Origin: Methylobacterium iners
Lineage (GTDB): Bacteria > Pseudomonadota > Alphaproteobacteria > Rhizobiales > Beijerinckiaceae
Assembly: GCF_022179305.1 (NCBI RefSeq)
Contig: NZ_BPQP01000004.1
Span: 62,001 to 126,000, forward strand
DNA length: 64,000 bases
Direction of reading: 5' to 3'
The translations under genes and the position numbers were made by a program. This document shows, piece after piece, positions 52,240-64,000 of this stretch. Every line of letters begins with the position of its first letter. The stretch's first letter is position 1. The notes below the pieces were generated by a model. It saw only the letters and a list, made by a program, of their open reading frames with translations, had not been told where the DNA came from and made no database searches.

Positions 52240-54339
52240 ATGAATCCCGAGGTTGTCAGGGAGTTGGCTCGGGGGGAACTCGCGCGGCTGCGCGCGCTGT
52301 CCAACGTCCTCGTCGAGGGCATCGCGGTCTTCTGCGCCGATGGAACGATCCTTGAAGCGAATCTCGGCCTCGGCGCGCTGCTCGGCCGCGAGCCGCGCGA
52401 CCTGATCGGACGCCCGATGGCGGACCTCTTCGCGGTGCCGCCGCCCGCGCTGCCCGCCGCGATGCGCTCGGCCGAGGTGAGTCTGGCCGGCGAAGGCGGG
52501 GCCGTGCCGGCCGAGCTTCACGTCCGCACCATCGAGCTCCTCGGCCGCCAGCACGTTCTCCTCGTCTTCCAGGACCTGCGCGCGCGCCGGGCGGCCGAGG
52601 AGCGGATCAGCCGCAACGCCCGCCACGACCCCCTCACCGGCCTGCGCAACCGGCTCGGCCTCGAACAGGCGCTGCTCGCCGAGCAGACCCGGGCGGAGCG
52701 GTACGGGGCCGACTTCGCGGTGCTCTGCCTCGACCTCGACGGTTTCAAGGCCATCAACGACGTCCACGGCCATCCGGCGGGGGACGAGGCCCTGCGCATC
52801 GTCGCCCAGCGCCTGACCGAGGTCACCCGCGAGACCGACCTGGCGTTCCGGCTCGGCGGCGACGAGTTCCTGATCCTGCAGGCCTACACCGCGGAGGCGC
52901 ATCAATCCGCACGTCTGGCCGAGCGGCTGGTCGAGGCCATCGGCCGGCCCTTCCTCATCGGCGACGTCGCGCTCAGCCTGGGCGTCAGCATCGGCATCGC
53001 GCATTTCCCGACGCACGGGCGCGATGTCGATGAGCTGCTGCGCAACGCCGACGCGGCCCTCTACAAGGCCAAGCAGGAGGGCAAGAACACGCATCGGTTC
53101 TTCGATCCGTCGTTGAACGAGGCCCTGCAGCGCCGCCGCGCGATCGAGGCCGAGCTGATGCACGCCATCGACCGCAGCGAGCTCGACCTCACCTACGAGC
53201 CGGAGATGGAGGCCGCGTCGGGGGCGGTGATCGGCTTCGAGGTGCGCCTGCGCTGGAACAGCTCGCGGCTCGGCACCGTCGACCCCTCGGTGTTCATGCC
53301 GATCGCCGAGGATGCCGGCCTGATGACCGCGCTCGGCGAATGGACCATCTACGAGGCCTGCCGCCTGGCCGCGACCTGGGACCGGCCGCTCGGCATCGGC
53401 CTCAGGATCTCGCTGTTCCAGTTCTCGAGCGGCGACCTCGCCCTCACCTTCGTCCAGGCCCTGCGAGCCTCGAACCTCGATCCGAGCCGGCTGCGCGTCG
53501 ACCTCAGCGAGGCGACGCTGACGAAGGGCGGCAAGCGCGTGGCGGAGACCTTGGCCAAGCTGCGGTCCCTGAAGGTCAAGCTCGGGCTAGACGAGTTCGG
53601 CACCGGGCCGGCCTCGATCAACGCCCTCCACGAGGGCGGCTTCGATCAGCTGAAACTCGACCCCGCCGGCCTGCGTGAGGACGACGAGGCGCTCCGCCGG
53701 CTGCGCGCGATCATCGCAGTGGGCGGCGTGTTCGGGCTGCGGATCGCTGCGCCGGGCGTGGCGACGCCCGCCCAGCGCGACCGGCTCGCCGCGCTCGGCT
53801 GCCACGTGATCCTGGGCGAGGTTGTGAGCCCGCCCCGCGCCATCCAGGCTTTCGCGCCCTTCACCGGCGCCGCCGCGGCGCCGAAGCCGGGCGGCTCGGG
53901 CACGCTCGCCGCCATGCGCGAGCTCCTGGGCCAGTTCCAGCCGGCGAGCCTGCCCGTGCTCGTCGTCGACGACAGCGAGATGGTCGGCGACACCCTGTCG
54001 GCGATGCTGACCGCCTTCGGGTTCGCCCAGGTCGACCGCGCCACGGATGGCGGCTCGGCCCTGAAGAAGCTGCGCCAGCGCCGCTACGGCCTCGTCATCT
54101 CGGATTGGAACATGGTCCCGATGAGCGGGATCGAGCTGCTGAACCGCGTGCGCGCCGAGCCGTCCCTGCGGGCTTTGCGCTTCCTCATGCTCACGGCCAA
54201 TGCCCGCTCCGCCTCGCGCATCGAGGCGCGGAACGCCGGGGTCGACGGCTTCCTGGTCAAGCCCTTCCGCCCGGACGCCCTCGCCCTGAAGATCCGGGAG
54301 CTCCTCTCCGTGCCGCAGGACCTCGACCGGGTCGGCTGA
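52240..54339 (+). CDS. PAS-GGDEF-degenerate EAL-receiver protein
   Basis: The 699-residue cytoplasmic protein has a PAS-like domain (about 15-120), a GGDEF domain (125-285) with intact FRLGGDEFLIL (206-210), an EAL-like domain (308-537) and a C-terminal receiver (571-694) with Asp622 in LVISDWNMVPMSG, LTANA and KPF. The EAL part lacks key residues: EVR replaces EAL in GFEVRLRW, and GCHVILGE replaces the usual QGY end, so it is probably a binding or regulatory domain. It should make c-di-GMP under control of the receiver. The start ATG 52240 follows GGTGGCA; the frame is open upstream. Confidence 0.9.
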   Translation: MNPEVVRELARGELARLRALSNVLVEGIAVFCADGTILEANLGLGALLGREPRDLIGRPMADLFAVPPPALPAAMRSAEVSLAGEGGAVPAELHVRTIELLGRQHVLLVFQDLRARRAAEERISRNARHDPLTGLRNRLGLEQALLAEQTRAERYGADFAVLCLDLDGFKAINDVHGHPAGDEALRIVAQRLTEVTRETDLAFRLGGDEFLILQAYTAEAHQSARLAERLVEAIGRPFLIGDVALSLGVSIGIAHFPTHGRDVDELLRNADAALYKAKQEGKNTHRFFDPSLNEALQRRRAIEAELMHAIDRSELDLTYEPEMEAASGAVIGFEVRLRWNSSRLGTVDPSVFMPIAEDAGLMTALGEWTIYEACRLAATWDRPLGIGLRISLFQFSSGDLALTFVQALRASNLDPSRLRVDLSEATLTKGGKRVAETLAKLRSLKVKLGLDEFGTGPASINALHEGGFDQLKLDPAGLREDDEALRRLRAIIAVGGVFGLRIAAPGVATPAQRDRLAALGCHVILGEVVSPPRAIQAFAPFTGAAAAPKPGGSGTLAAMRELLGQFQPASLPVLVVDDSEMVGDTLSAMLTAFGFAQVDRATDGGSALKKLRQRRYGLVISDWNMVPMSGIELLNRVRAEPSLRALRFLMLTANARSASRIEARNAGVDGFLVKPFRPDALALKIRELLSVPQDLDRVG

Positions 54340-54731
54340 GCCCGGCCGCGTCATGGGGCTGCCGGTCGTCGGCAGCTCGCGTCCGTCACCGCCGCTCGTC
54401 GCGCGACCCGCGGATCCCCTCTCCCCCTGGGCAGGGCGATCGCAGGCTGGGTTCTTCAACCACCTTTGTCATTCCGGGACGCCTCAGGCGAGCCCGGAAC
54501 CCAGAACCGCAGGTCGCGATCCAGCCCGCCTCGTTGGCGGCTCTGGGTTCCGGGCTCCGCGGAGCCTGTCCTCGGACCGGCCGAAGGCGAGATCCGGGGG
54601 CGGCCCCGGAATGACCACGGGGGGTGCCAGGGAGACGGCTGGCCGATGAGCCGCCTCATCTGCCATCGACCTCCCCCTGGGAGAGGGAATCCGTCGCGCC
54701 GTCGGCCTGCCATGACGCGCCGGCGGCCGTC
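54340..54731. other. Gene-free region with palindromic repeat
   Basis: Between convergent genes; it holds the 148-bp inverted-repeat element described separately, and around it two copies of a CTCCCCCTGGG motif (54421-54431 and 54669-54679). Confidence 0.55.
54468..54615. repeat. Palindromic dispersed-type repeat (MITE/REP-like)
   Basis: GTCATTCCGGG (54468-54478) is matched inverted by CCCCGGAATGAC (54604-54615). Inside, AGCCCGGAACCCAGA (54491-54505) pairs perfectly with TCTGGGTTCCGGGCT (54542-54556). No gene inside. Elements with GTCATTCCGGG ends are common intergenic repeats in alphaproteobacteria. Confidence 0.7.
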
Positions 54732-56006
54732 TCAGGAGACGTACTGCACCCCGACATCGACGCCGCTCTGCCAGCGCACCCGGCAGCGGCGCTTCTGGCC
54801 CGCGCCGACGATGACGAGGTCGAACTCCTCGGGCAGGGCGAAGAAGGCGTCGAAGCGCAGGGCGGCCCCGGTCTGCGAGACGTTGCGCAGGGTGCAATCG
54901 AAGGTCGACCCGGTGTCCGGGGTCATGATGCGGCCCCGCTTGAACACGCGCTGGCGCGGCGAGCGGCGGAAATCCGCCGTACGTATCGTGGGGTCCTCGG
55001 CCTCGGGCGGGGCCGGGCGGGCGGGCGCCGGCTCGTCCATCGGGACCTCCGCCGCGGCCGGCTCGCGGCCGGCCGCGCTCGTCGCGAGGACGACCCGCTC
55101 GCCGCTCTCGCGCGCCTCGCGCAGGCGGCGGCGCGCCTCCGAGAGCACGCTCTCCGTCGTTCGGCCATCGATGAAGAACAGGGCGCCGCCGATATGCGCC
55201 GTCAGGTGCAGGCTGGCCTCGTCGAAGTCGGCGCGGAAATCCGTCTGCTGGCGCAGCTGCCCGGCGACCGCGGCGAGCAGCTCGGGGTCGGCGCCCGAAT
55301 CGACGATGTAGAGGAAGGTGCTGCCGGCGTAGCGCCCGCAGATGTCGGAATGCCGCGCCGGCAGGCGCAGGCGCTGGGCGAAGGCCCGGAGCGCCCGGTC
55401 GCCGAGCCCGAGGCCGAAGCGCTCGTTGATGTGATCGAGCTCCGCCATCTCGATGAGCAGGAGGCCGTATCCGACGCGGCTGCGCGGGAGCGCGGCGTCG
55501 AGCTGCGCCAGGCGCGCGTCGAGGGGCTCGCGCGCCATGAGGCCGGTCACCGTGTCGATGCCGGAGAGCTGCACGAGGCGGCGATGTTCGGCCCTCTGCT
55601 CCACCTCCTGCCGGTGGCGCTTCACCGTCCGCCCGATGACGGAGACGATCTCGTCGACCTTGAGGTCGCGCTTGGGCAGGTAGTCGCGGATGCCCAGGCG
55701 CATCGCCTTGATCACCGTCCGCTCGCGCCCGTCGCCCGTCAGCATGATGGTGGGCGGCGCCTCGGGGTAGCGCGCCTCGATGGTCGCGTGGACGGCAAGC
55801 CCCGTGTCGCGCCCGAGATTGTAGTCGAGCAGCACGCAGTCGATCGGCCGCGCGTCGAGGATCGCGAGCAGCTCCTCCGTGGAGGCGGCCGGGAAGAACG
55901 CGTAGTTCGGCTGGCGGGCCAGGAGCACGCCCATGTATTCGCGGTAGAGCTGGTCGTCGTCGAGCATCGCGACCGCGATGGGACCGTCGGATGCCGAATG
56001 CGTCAT
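54732..56006 (-). CDS. Receiver-degenerate GGDEF-PilZ protein
   Basis: The 424-residue protein has a receiver domain (8-125) with Asp61 in VLLDYNLGRDTG and the LTGDG and LPK blocks, then a GGDEF-like domain (about 150-300) in which the GGDEF motif is replaced by YAGSTFLYI, so it should not make c-di-GMP. A Pro-rich linker (about 315-335) leads to a PilZ-like domain (340-424): RRSPRQRVFKRGRI and RNVSQTGAALRF, with Arg and N/D-x-S-x2-G motifs for c-di-GMP binding. It is likely a c-di-GMP effector under phosphorylation control, next to a GGDEF protein and a hybrid kinase. Confidence 0.87.
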   Translation of the reverse strand: MTHSASDGPIAVAMLDDDQLYREYMGVLLARQPNYAFFPAASTEELLAILDARPIDCVLLDYNLGRDTGLAVHATIEARYPEAPPTIMLTGDGRERTVIKAMRLGIRDYLPKRDLKVDEIVSVIGRTVKRHRQEVEQRAEHRRLVQLSGIDTVTGLMAREPLDARLAQLDAALPRSRVGYGLLLIEMAELDHINERFGLGLGDRALRAFAQRLRLPARHSDICGRYAGSTFLYIVDSGADPELLAAVAGQLRQQTDFRADFDEASLHLTAHIGGALFFIDGRTTESVLSEARRRLREARESGERVVLATSAAGREPAAAEVPMDEPAPARPAPPEAEDPTIRTADFRRSPRQRVFKRGRIMTPDTGSTFDCTLRNVSQTGAALRFDAFFALPEEFDLVIVGAGQKRRCRVRWQSGVDVGVQYVS

Positions 56007-56287
56007 GCTCGTCCTCGCGCGGAGGGTCCCAGGTTCGAAGAGGAAGCGGGCCGGGGGGCTCGCCGCTATCCTTCAGACCATCACAGATTCATAAACGGAC
56101 TCGCAATACCCTGCGCACCGGGCGTCCGGTTTCCGGTGCGCGGCCCGTATGCGTGCCAGGCTTGGTTGCGTGACTGAGCCGCACGTACCCGGTGTGGTTT
56201 TCGCGGCTCGCGGCATGCCAGCATTAAGTATTCCGGTCTAGGCCAGCCTTCGCGCTCTGGTACTCGGTGGTTGGGGAGCAGGACCGC

Positions 56288-60343
<4,056 letters not shown>

Positions 60344-60499
60344 GGGGACAACCAGCGCCGGGACGGGAGCCGGCTTCCGGCCCAACCTCGCCGCGGGACG
60401 TCGGTCTACGCCATCCTCGCAGGCGGCGGTTCGGTGAATGGGCTTCTGGAGCCCGTCCCGCTCAGGTCTGTGCCGCGGCGTCGGCGAGCTGCTGCGTAA

Positions 60500-60718
60500 T
60501 CAGGCTTGCGCCTCGTCGAGGTCGACGAAGGTGGGCGGCTTGAGGACGGTGACCGCGAGGCCGAAGCCCGCTTCCACGAACCACCGGCCCGCCTCCTCGC
60601 CATGCCCTTCGCCCAGCCGCACCAGAACGGCGACGAGATACCCGCCGGCGAAGACGAGCCGGCCGTCGGTGTCGCCGCCTCTGGGCGCGACCTGCACAGG
60701 CTCGAGGCGAAGGCTCAT
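60500..60718 (-). CDS. Small hypothetical protein coupled to receiver-Crp gene
   Basis: The 72-residue protein (MSLRLEPVQVAPRGGDTDGR) continues VFAGGYLVAVLVRL and ends TFVDLDEAQA, a form I recall as common in Methylobacterium, where it is left hypothetical. Its ATG overlaps the stop of the upstream receiver-Crp gene (ATGA), so it depends on that gene for translation. Compact beta-rich fold likely; function unknown. Confidence 0.75.
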   Translation of the reverse strand: MSLRLEPVQVAPRGGDTDGRLVFAGGYLVAVLVRLGEGHGEEAGRWFVEAGFGLAVTVLKPPTFVDLDEAQA

Positions 60719-61866
60719 GCGGCAGAGCGGTCTCCCAGGTGCAGGTAATTGGCCTTGAACTCCGCCAACGTCCTCAGGCGCTGCAAGTTCAGGATCGTCA
60801 GCCGCCTGCCCCCCAGTTCGATCAGCCCCTGCCGCCGCAACTCCTGCAGCGAGCGGTTCACATGCACGTTCGACAAGCCCGTCGTGTCGGCGATGTCGAG
60901 CTGCGTGATCGGCAACTCGTAGCTGTTGCCCTGCGCGAGGCCGACTGCCCCCAGCCGCACCAGCAGCTCGCAGAACAGATGCGCGATCCGCTCCACGGCC
61001 GAACGGCAGCCGACATTCATCAGCCACTCGCGCAGGGTCGCCTCGTCCACCAGCGTCGTCATCCGAAGCGCGCGAGCGATCTGCGGATGATGCTGCACCA
61101 AGGCCGCCACGGTCTCGGGGGCGATGCGGACCACCTTGCAGGCCGAGAGCGTGGTGATGGTGTGATCCATCCGGGAGAGCAGCGCGACGTCGAGATCGCC
61201 CGTGTCGCCGGGCACGAGGTAGGCCATGATCTGGCGATGGCCGTTGGCGCGGTGCTTGAGCCGCCCGGCAAAGCCCTCCATGACGAGCAGCACGCCGTCG
61301 GGCCTGTCGCCCTCGTGCACGAGACTGGTCTGCGGCGGGACGATGCGCGCATTGGCGCTGATCTGCTCCAGCACCGCTCGGTCGGCCTCGGACAAGGCCG
61401 CGAAGCCTTCCAGCTTGCGCACGAACGGGTTGCTCACGCTCCCGGCCCGCTCGACCACCGGGGAGAACGTGGCTTGCTCATCGCCCGCAGGCGCAAGCCC
61501 GGACAGGGAGAGCTCGTCACACAGCGCCAGCACGTCCGAGGCCGAAGCGGGCTTGATCAGCCACGGCGCCCCCTGGAAGGCGACGAGGTGGGATTTGTCC
61601 TGCTGCTGCCCGGAATGGATCAGGAAGAGCACCCGACGCCGACGCAGTTCCTCGGCCAGGGCGATGCTGGAGCTGTCCCTGAGCGCGATGTCGATGACGG
61701 CGAGCGTCGGATCGTCCTGACCGAGCCCGGCCAAGGCCTCTCGCGTCGTCGCGAACGGCCCGAGCACGCGGTAGCCCACCGTCCGCAGCGCGTCGCTCAG
61801 ATCCAGGCCGACAAAGCTGTCCGCATCCGCAACCAGCGCCACAGGCTGCCTAGCCATTTGTTTCAT
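60715..61866 (-). CDS. Receiver-Crp/Fnr fusion regulator
   Basis: The 383-residue transcription factor joins a response-regulator receiver (about 8-125; VALVADADSFVGLDLSDALR, Asp59 in LAVIDIALRDSS, KP at 114-115) to a cyclic-nucleotide-type domain (150-270; LVHEGDRPDGVLLVMEGFAG) and a Crp winged helix (290-370; DIADTTGLSNVHVNRSLQEL). Binding should thus depend on phosphorylation, and no Fnr iron-sulphur Cys set is present. The ATG at 61866 has CGGAG at 7 nt. It diverges from another Crp/Fnr gene over a 287-bp AT-rich region that probably holds both promoters. Confidence 0.9.
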   Translation of the reverse strand: MKQMARQPVALVADADSFVGLDLSDALRTVGYRVLGPFATTREALAGLGQDDPTLAVIDIALRDSSSIALAEELRRRRVLFLIHSGQQQDKSHLVAFQGAPWLIKPASASDVLALCDELSLSGLAPAGDEQATFSPVVERAGSVSNPFVRKLEGFAALSEADRAVLEQISANARIVPPQTSLVHEGDRPDGVLLVMEGFAGRLKHRANGHRQIMAYLVPGDTGDLDVALLSRMDHTITTLSACKVVRIAPETVAALVQHHPQIARALRMTTLVDEATLREWLMNVGCRSAVERIAHLFCELLVRLGAVGLAQGNSYELPITQLDIADTTGLSNVHVNRSLQELRRQGLIELGGRRLTILNLQRLRTLAEFKANYLHLGDRSAA

Positions 61867-62153
61867 GCAGAGCTCCGGTGAGAATTGCCGGAGCCTATGT
61901 CCTGGCGGCCTGGCAAGCTAACCGAAGCTATAAACACAAAATGCATTGCGCAAAAGCTATCCGCGGGGCCGGTCGGTTTTCAGACCTTCGTTTTGTATGG
62001 TATCGAACATAACGGAATTCATCCGCTTTCACCCGGGCCTGCTTGTAATACTTCCGCCGCCTTCCCAAATCGATCTCATCGTTTGCTGAAATCTCTGAGC
62101 GCGAACGGCAGGGAGACGCGCGGTGCTCTTGCTCCGACAGGGAGACGAGAGCC

Positions 62154-62996
62154 GTGGTCCAGCTTCAACAGAATGCCGTTCGCAACCGCCTGATCAAGGC
62201 GATGTCGCCGGATGATTTCGACCGGCTGCAGCCGCACCTATACCTCACGGATCTTCCGCTCCAGCAGATGCTGATTGCGCCCAACCAACGGGTCGAGCAC
62301 CTGTATTTCCTGGAGAGTGGGGTTTCCTCGATCACCGCGCAGGGTTCCGACGGTCGTGTCGAGGTGGGCATCGCGGGACGGGAGGGGCTGGTCGGCGCCG
62401 TGCCGCTGCTCCTGGGCAGCGACCGGGTTCCGCACGATCATTTCATGCAGCTCGCGGGCGAGGGCTGGCGCATCGGCGCGGAGGCGTTGCTGGCTGCCAC
62501 GGATGCAAGCGCCACCCTGCGCCGGCTCCTGCTGCGCTACATCCAGACGGAGCTTGTTCAGGTCCGCCAGACGGCCTTCGTCAACGCAAGCTTCAACATC
62601 GAGGCTCGCCTCGCCCGCTGGCTCCTGATGTGCCACGACCGGGTGGACGGGGACGATCTCCTGCTCAAGCACGAGTTCCTGTCGATGATGCTGGGCGTGC
62701 AGCGCTCCGGCGTGACGCTGGCCCTGCAGAACCTGGAGGGCGCGGGCCGGATCAAGGCCCGGCGCGGGCGCATCACGGTGATCGACCGCGAGCGCCTGGA
62801 GACGCTGGCGGATGGCAGCTACGGCGCGCCCGAGGCGGAATATGCCCGCCTGATCGAGGGCGCCTTATGCCGCGCTACTACTTCAACCTGCGGCACAAGC
62901 CGGGCCCGCGCGGGCTGGCCGAGGATCTGGAGGGCGACGAACTCGCCGACCTCGGCGCTGCGCGCGCGCAGGCGTTGCGATCGGCGCGCGACCTGA
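62154..62996 (+). CDS. Crp/Fnr family regulator with run-on C terminus
   Basis: The regulator has a cNMP-type barrel (QQMLIAPNQRVEHLYFLESG; VEVGIAGREGLVGAVPLLLG) and a Crp helix-turn-helix (FLSMMLGVQRSGVTLALQNL). The start is a GTG at 62154 with GGGAG at 9 nt. The real domain ends near residue 237 (EYARLIEGA), where the next gene begins; the remaining 43 residues, Arg/Thr/Ser-rich, are read from another frame of that gene. A stop codon expected near 62870 seems lost, so the tail is probably non-functional. Total 280 residues against about 240 usual. Confidence 0.87.
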   Translation: MVQLQQNAVRNRLIKAMSPDDFDRLQPHLYLTDLPLQQMLIAPNQRVEHLYFLESGVSSITAQGSDGRVEVGIAGREGLVGAVPLLLGSDRVPHDHFMQLAGEGWRIGAEALLAATDASATLRRLLLRYIQTELVQVRQTAFVNASFNIEARLARWLLMCHDRVDGDDLLLKHEFLSMMLGVQRSGVTLALQNLEGAGRIKARRGRITVIDRERLETLADGSYGAPEAEYARLIEGALCRATTSTCGTSRARAGWPRIWRATNSPTSALRARRRCDRRAT

Positions 62997-63127
62997 TTTC
63001 GCGAACGCGGTCGCACGGCGTGCGGGACTGGTTCGTGTGCTCCTTCGAGATCATGGGAGCCGACGGCCGGCCCCTCCTCCCGGTGCCGTTCGCCGACACC
63101 GTCCGCGAGACGGAAGACGGCGCGTGA
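62867..63127 (+). CDS. DUF6894-type small protein
   Basis: The 86-residue protein has the pattern of small Methylobacterium/Bradyrhizobium proteins now called DUF6894: MPRYYFNLRHKPGPRGLAED, LEGDELADLGAARAQALRSA and a C-terminal DGRPLLPVPFADTV. Function unknown; often found near Crp-type or stress genes. It overlaps the last 130 bp of the Crp/Fnr frame in another register. Confidence 0.83.
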   Translation: MPRYYFNLRHKPGPRGLAEDLEGDELADLGAARAQALRSARDLISRTRSHGVRDWFVCSFEIMGADGRPLLPVPFADTVRETEDGA

Positions 63128-63163
63128 AGACGGCGCCCTCGCGCCTCGGCCCTGTTCCGGACC

Positions 63164-63796
63164 CTAGTCGCGCTGGTAGCGGAAGGCGGGCGCCGCCTCG
63201 AGGGCCGCGCGCGTGAACCGGATCTCGGCGCGCACCGGCGTCGCGGAGGTGCCGCCGGCCGGAACCGTGGCCGTCCCGCGGGGCTGCGAGGGGGCGGCGA
63301 CGGAGCCCGTCTCCTCCGTGACGGTGCCGCTGCGCCGCTCCTCGATGACGTTGAAGACGTTGTCGCTCACCTTCGCGCCCGGCATCGTGTCGGGTCCCGC
63401 GCTGGCCGCCGCGGCGGCACTCGGCGCCTGTCCGGGCGTCGTGCTCGAGCGCGGCCCCGCGCCCTCCCCCGTGTTCCAGGCGATCTGATCGAAGGGGATC
63501 GCGACCGCCTTCTCGCCGATGCCGAGGAAGCCGCCGACGCCGACCACCACGGCCGCCACGCGGCCCTGACCGTCGAGGATCACCTCCTCGGTGCGCCCGA
63601 TCCGCACGTGATCCATCCCGACCACTTCGACGCCGACGAGCTTCGAGGCGCGCAGCCCGCCCGCCGGCATCTCGGCCAGCAGCCGGTCGCCGGGCTGTGC
63701 CGCCGCCGGCTTGGCATCGGGCGCCGTCTGCGCGACGGCGGTCCCTGCGCCGAGGAGGACGGCAAGCAGGCTCGCGCGGATCATGGGGCTGGGCAT
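63164..63796 (-). CDS. PRC-barrel domain secreted protein
   Basis: The 210-residue protein has a signal peptide (MIRASLLAVLLGAGTAVAQ) and a PRC-barrel (about 48-105: ASKLVGVEVVGMDHVRIGRT; GVGGFLGIGEKAVAIPFDQI), followed by a low-complexity Ala/Pro/Thr region. PRC-barrels bind proteins or RNA; periplasmic forms are common in Rhizobiales. The ATG at 63796 has AGGAG 6 nt upstream; an inner ATG at 63784 is possible. Function unknown. Confidence 0.87.
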   Translation of the reverse strand: MPSPMIRASLLAVLLGAGTAVAQTAPDAKPAAAQPGDRLLAEMPAGGLRASKLVGVEVVGMDHVRIGRTEEVILDGQGRVAAVVVGVGGFLGIGEKAVAIPFDQIAWNTGEGAGPRSSTTPGQAPSAAAAASAGPDTMPGAKVSDNVFNVIEERRSGTVTEETGSVAAPSQPRGTATVPAGGTSATPVRAEIRFTRAALEAAPAFRYQRD

Positions 63797-63891
63797 GGGG
63801 TTCTCCTGAGGTCACGCGAGCGGACCTTCGCCGGGAGAACGGTCGGGAGCGCCTGCGAGTTCACCGGCCGGCGACGGCCTTCGCGGCCGGT

Positions 63892-64000
63892 CAGGCCGCG
63901 CGGGGCTGCTGCGCCTGAAGCTTGGCGAGCTCGACGGCGGCGCGCAGCTCGATATCCGCCAGCACCCCGTCGAGGCGCGGGTCGCCGCTCTCGCCGGCCC
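63892..64000 (-). CDS. C-terminal end of an unidentified protein
   Basis: The last 35 codons of a leftward gene enter from the right edge (ending LADIELRAAVELAKLQAQQP then RAA and TGA). The helical, Ala/Leu-rich end gives no family. GC-rich arms ACCGGCC (63864-63870) and GGCCGGT (63886-63892) at the stop could form a terminator. Confidence 0.55.

Noticed and set aside
51443-52355. Rightward frames of 118-260 codons over 51.4-52.4 kb
   Set aside because: Arg/Ser/Pro-rich shadows; the signal-peptide gene on the minus strand explains part of the coding signal.

Overview
The window is about 64 kb of a GC-rich alphaproteobacterial chromosome, most probably Methylobacterium or Methylorubrum. This rests on gene content: an HdaA-type DnaA regulator next to ppk/ppx, a receiver-Crp fusion regulator, a DUF6894 protein, many PAS/GGDEF signalling proteins, a hybrid malic enzyme, and strong GC3 codon use. 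No identity search could be run. All genes are read from sequence motifs and recalled family features.

Layout. 1-7.3 kb: end of an unrecognised gene, RNase D (rnd), a lone WYL-like protein, aspS, then a coupled glycosyltransferase/acyltransferase/small-protein operon. 7.3-11.3 kb: a CatB-type acetyltransferase, malic enzyme fused to a phosphotransacetylase domain, and a membrane protein. 11.6-19.2 kb: one leftward gene set, queA-pgsA-like-AI-2E transporter-hdaA-ppk-ppx (tRNA modification, lipid synthesis, replication control, polyphosphate). 19.3-21.7 kb: a cation efflux protein, lipB and a solitary FliN-like protein.

21.8-32.9 kb is a foreign element integrated in the 3' end of tRNA-Leu(GAG). 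It is bounded by a 29-bp direct repeat (21837-21865 and 32833-32861) and has clearly lower GC. It carries a tyrosine integrase, a serine resolvase, a predicted secreted protein, a zinc-finger protein translationally coupled to a small family A polymerase-like protein, a 1325-residue phage ejection/internal-virion-like protein and a DUF3775 protein. No terminase, portal or capsid gene is visible, so it looks like a phage satellite or a much reduced prophage. It is the main candidate for something undescribed.

33.4-40.9 kb is a five-gene module of SWIM zinc finger, DUF5691, MoxR-type AAA+ ATPase, DUF5682 and VWA protein, coupled by overlaps or short gaps. The SWIM gene has an in-frame TAG after 21 codons. 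40.9-46.4 kb: a tandem YcxB-like membrane protein, small proteins, a HerA/FtsK-type ATPase, tRNA-Gly, an aldo/keto reductase and tRNA-Tyr. 46.6-51.3 kb: an ExoD protein, a zinc uptake locus (znuB, znuC with a His-rich tail, a 36-residue membrane peptide, zur with a palindromic operator candidate) and a polyprenyl-phosphate sugar transferase. 51.7-64 kb: signalling, comprising a GGDEF/degenerate-EAL/receiver protein, a receiver/degenerate-GGDEF/PilZ protein, a large hybrid histidine kinase, a receiver-Crp regulator, a Crp/Fnr regulator overlapping a DUF6894 gene, a PRC-barrel protein and the end of another gene.
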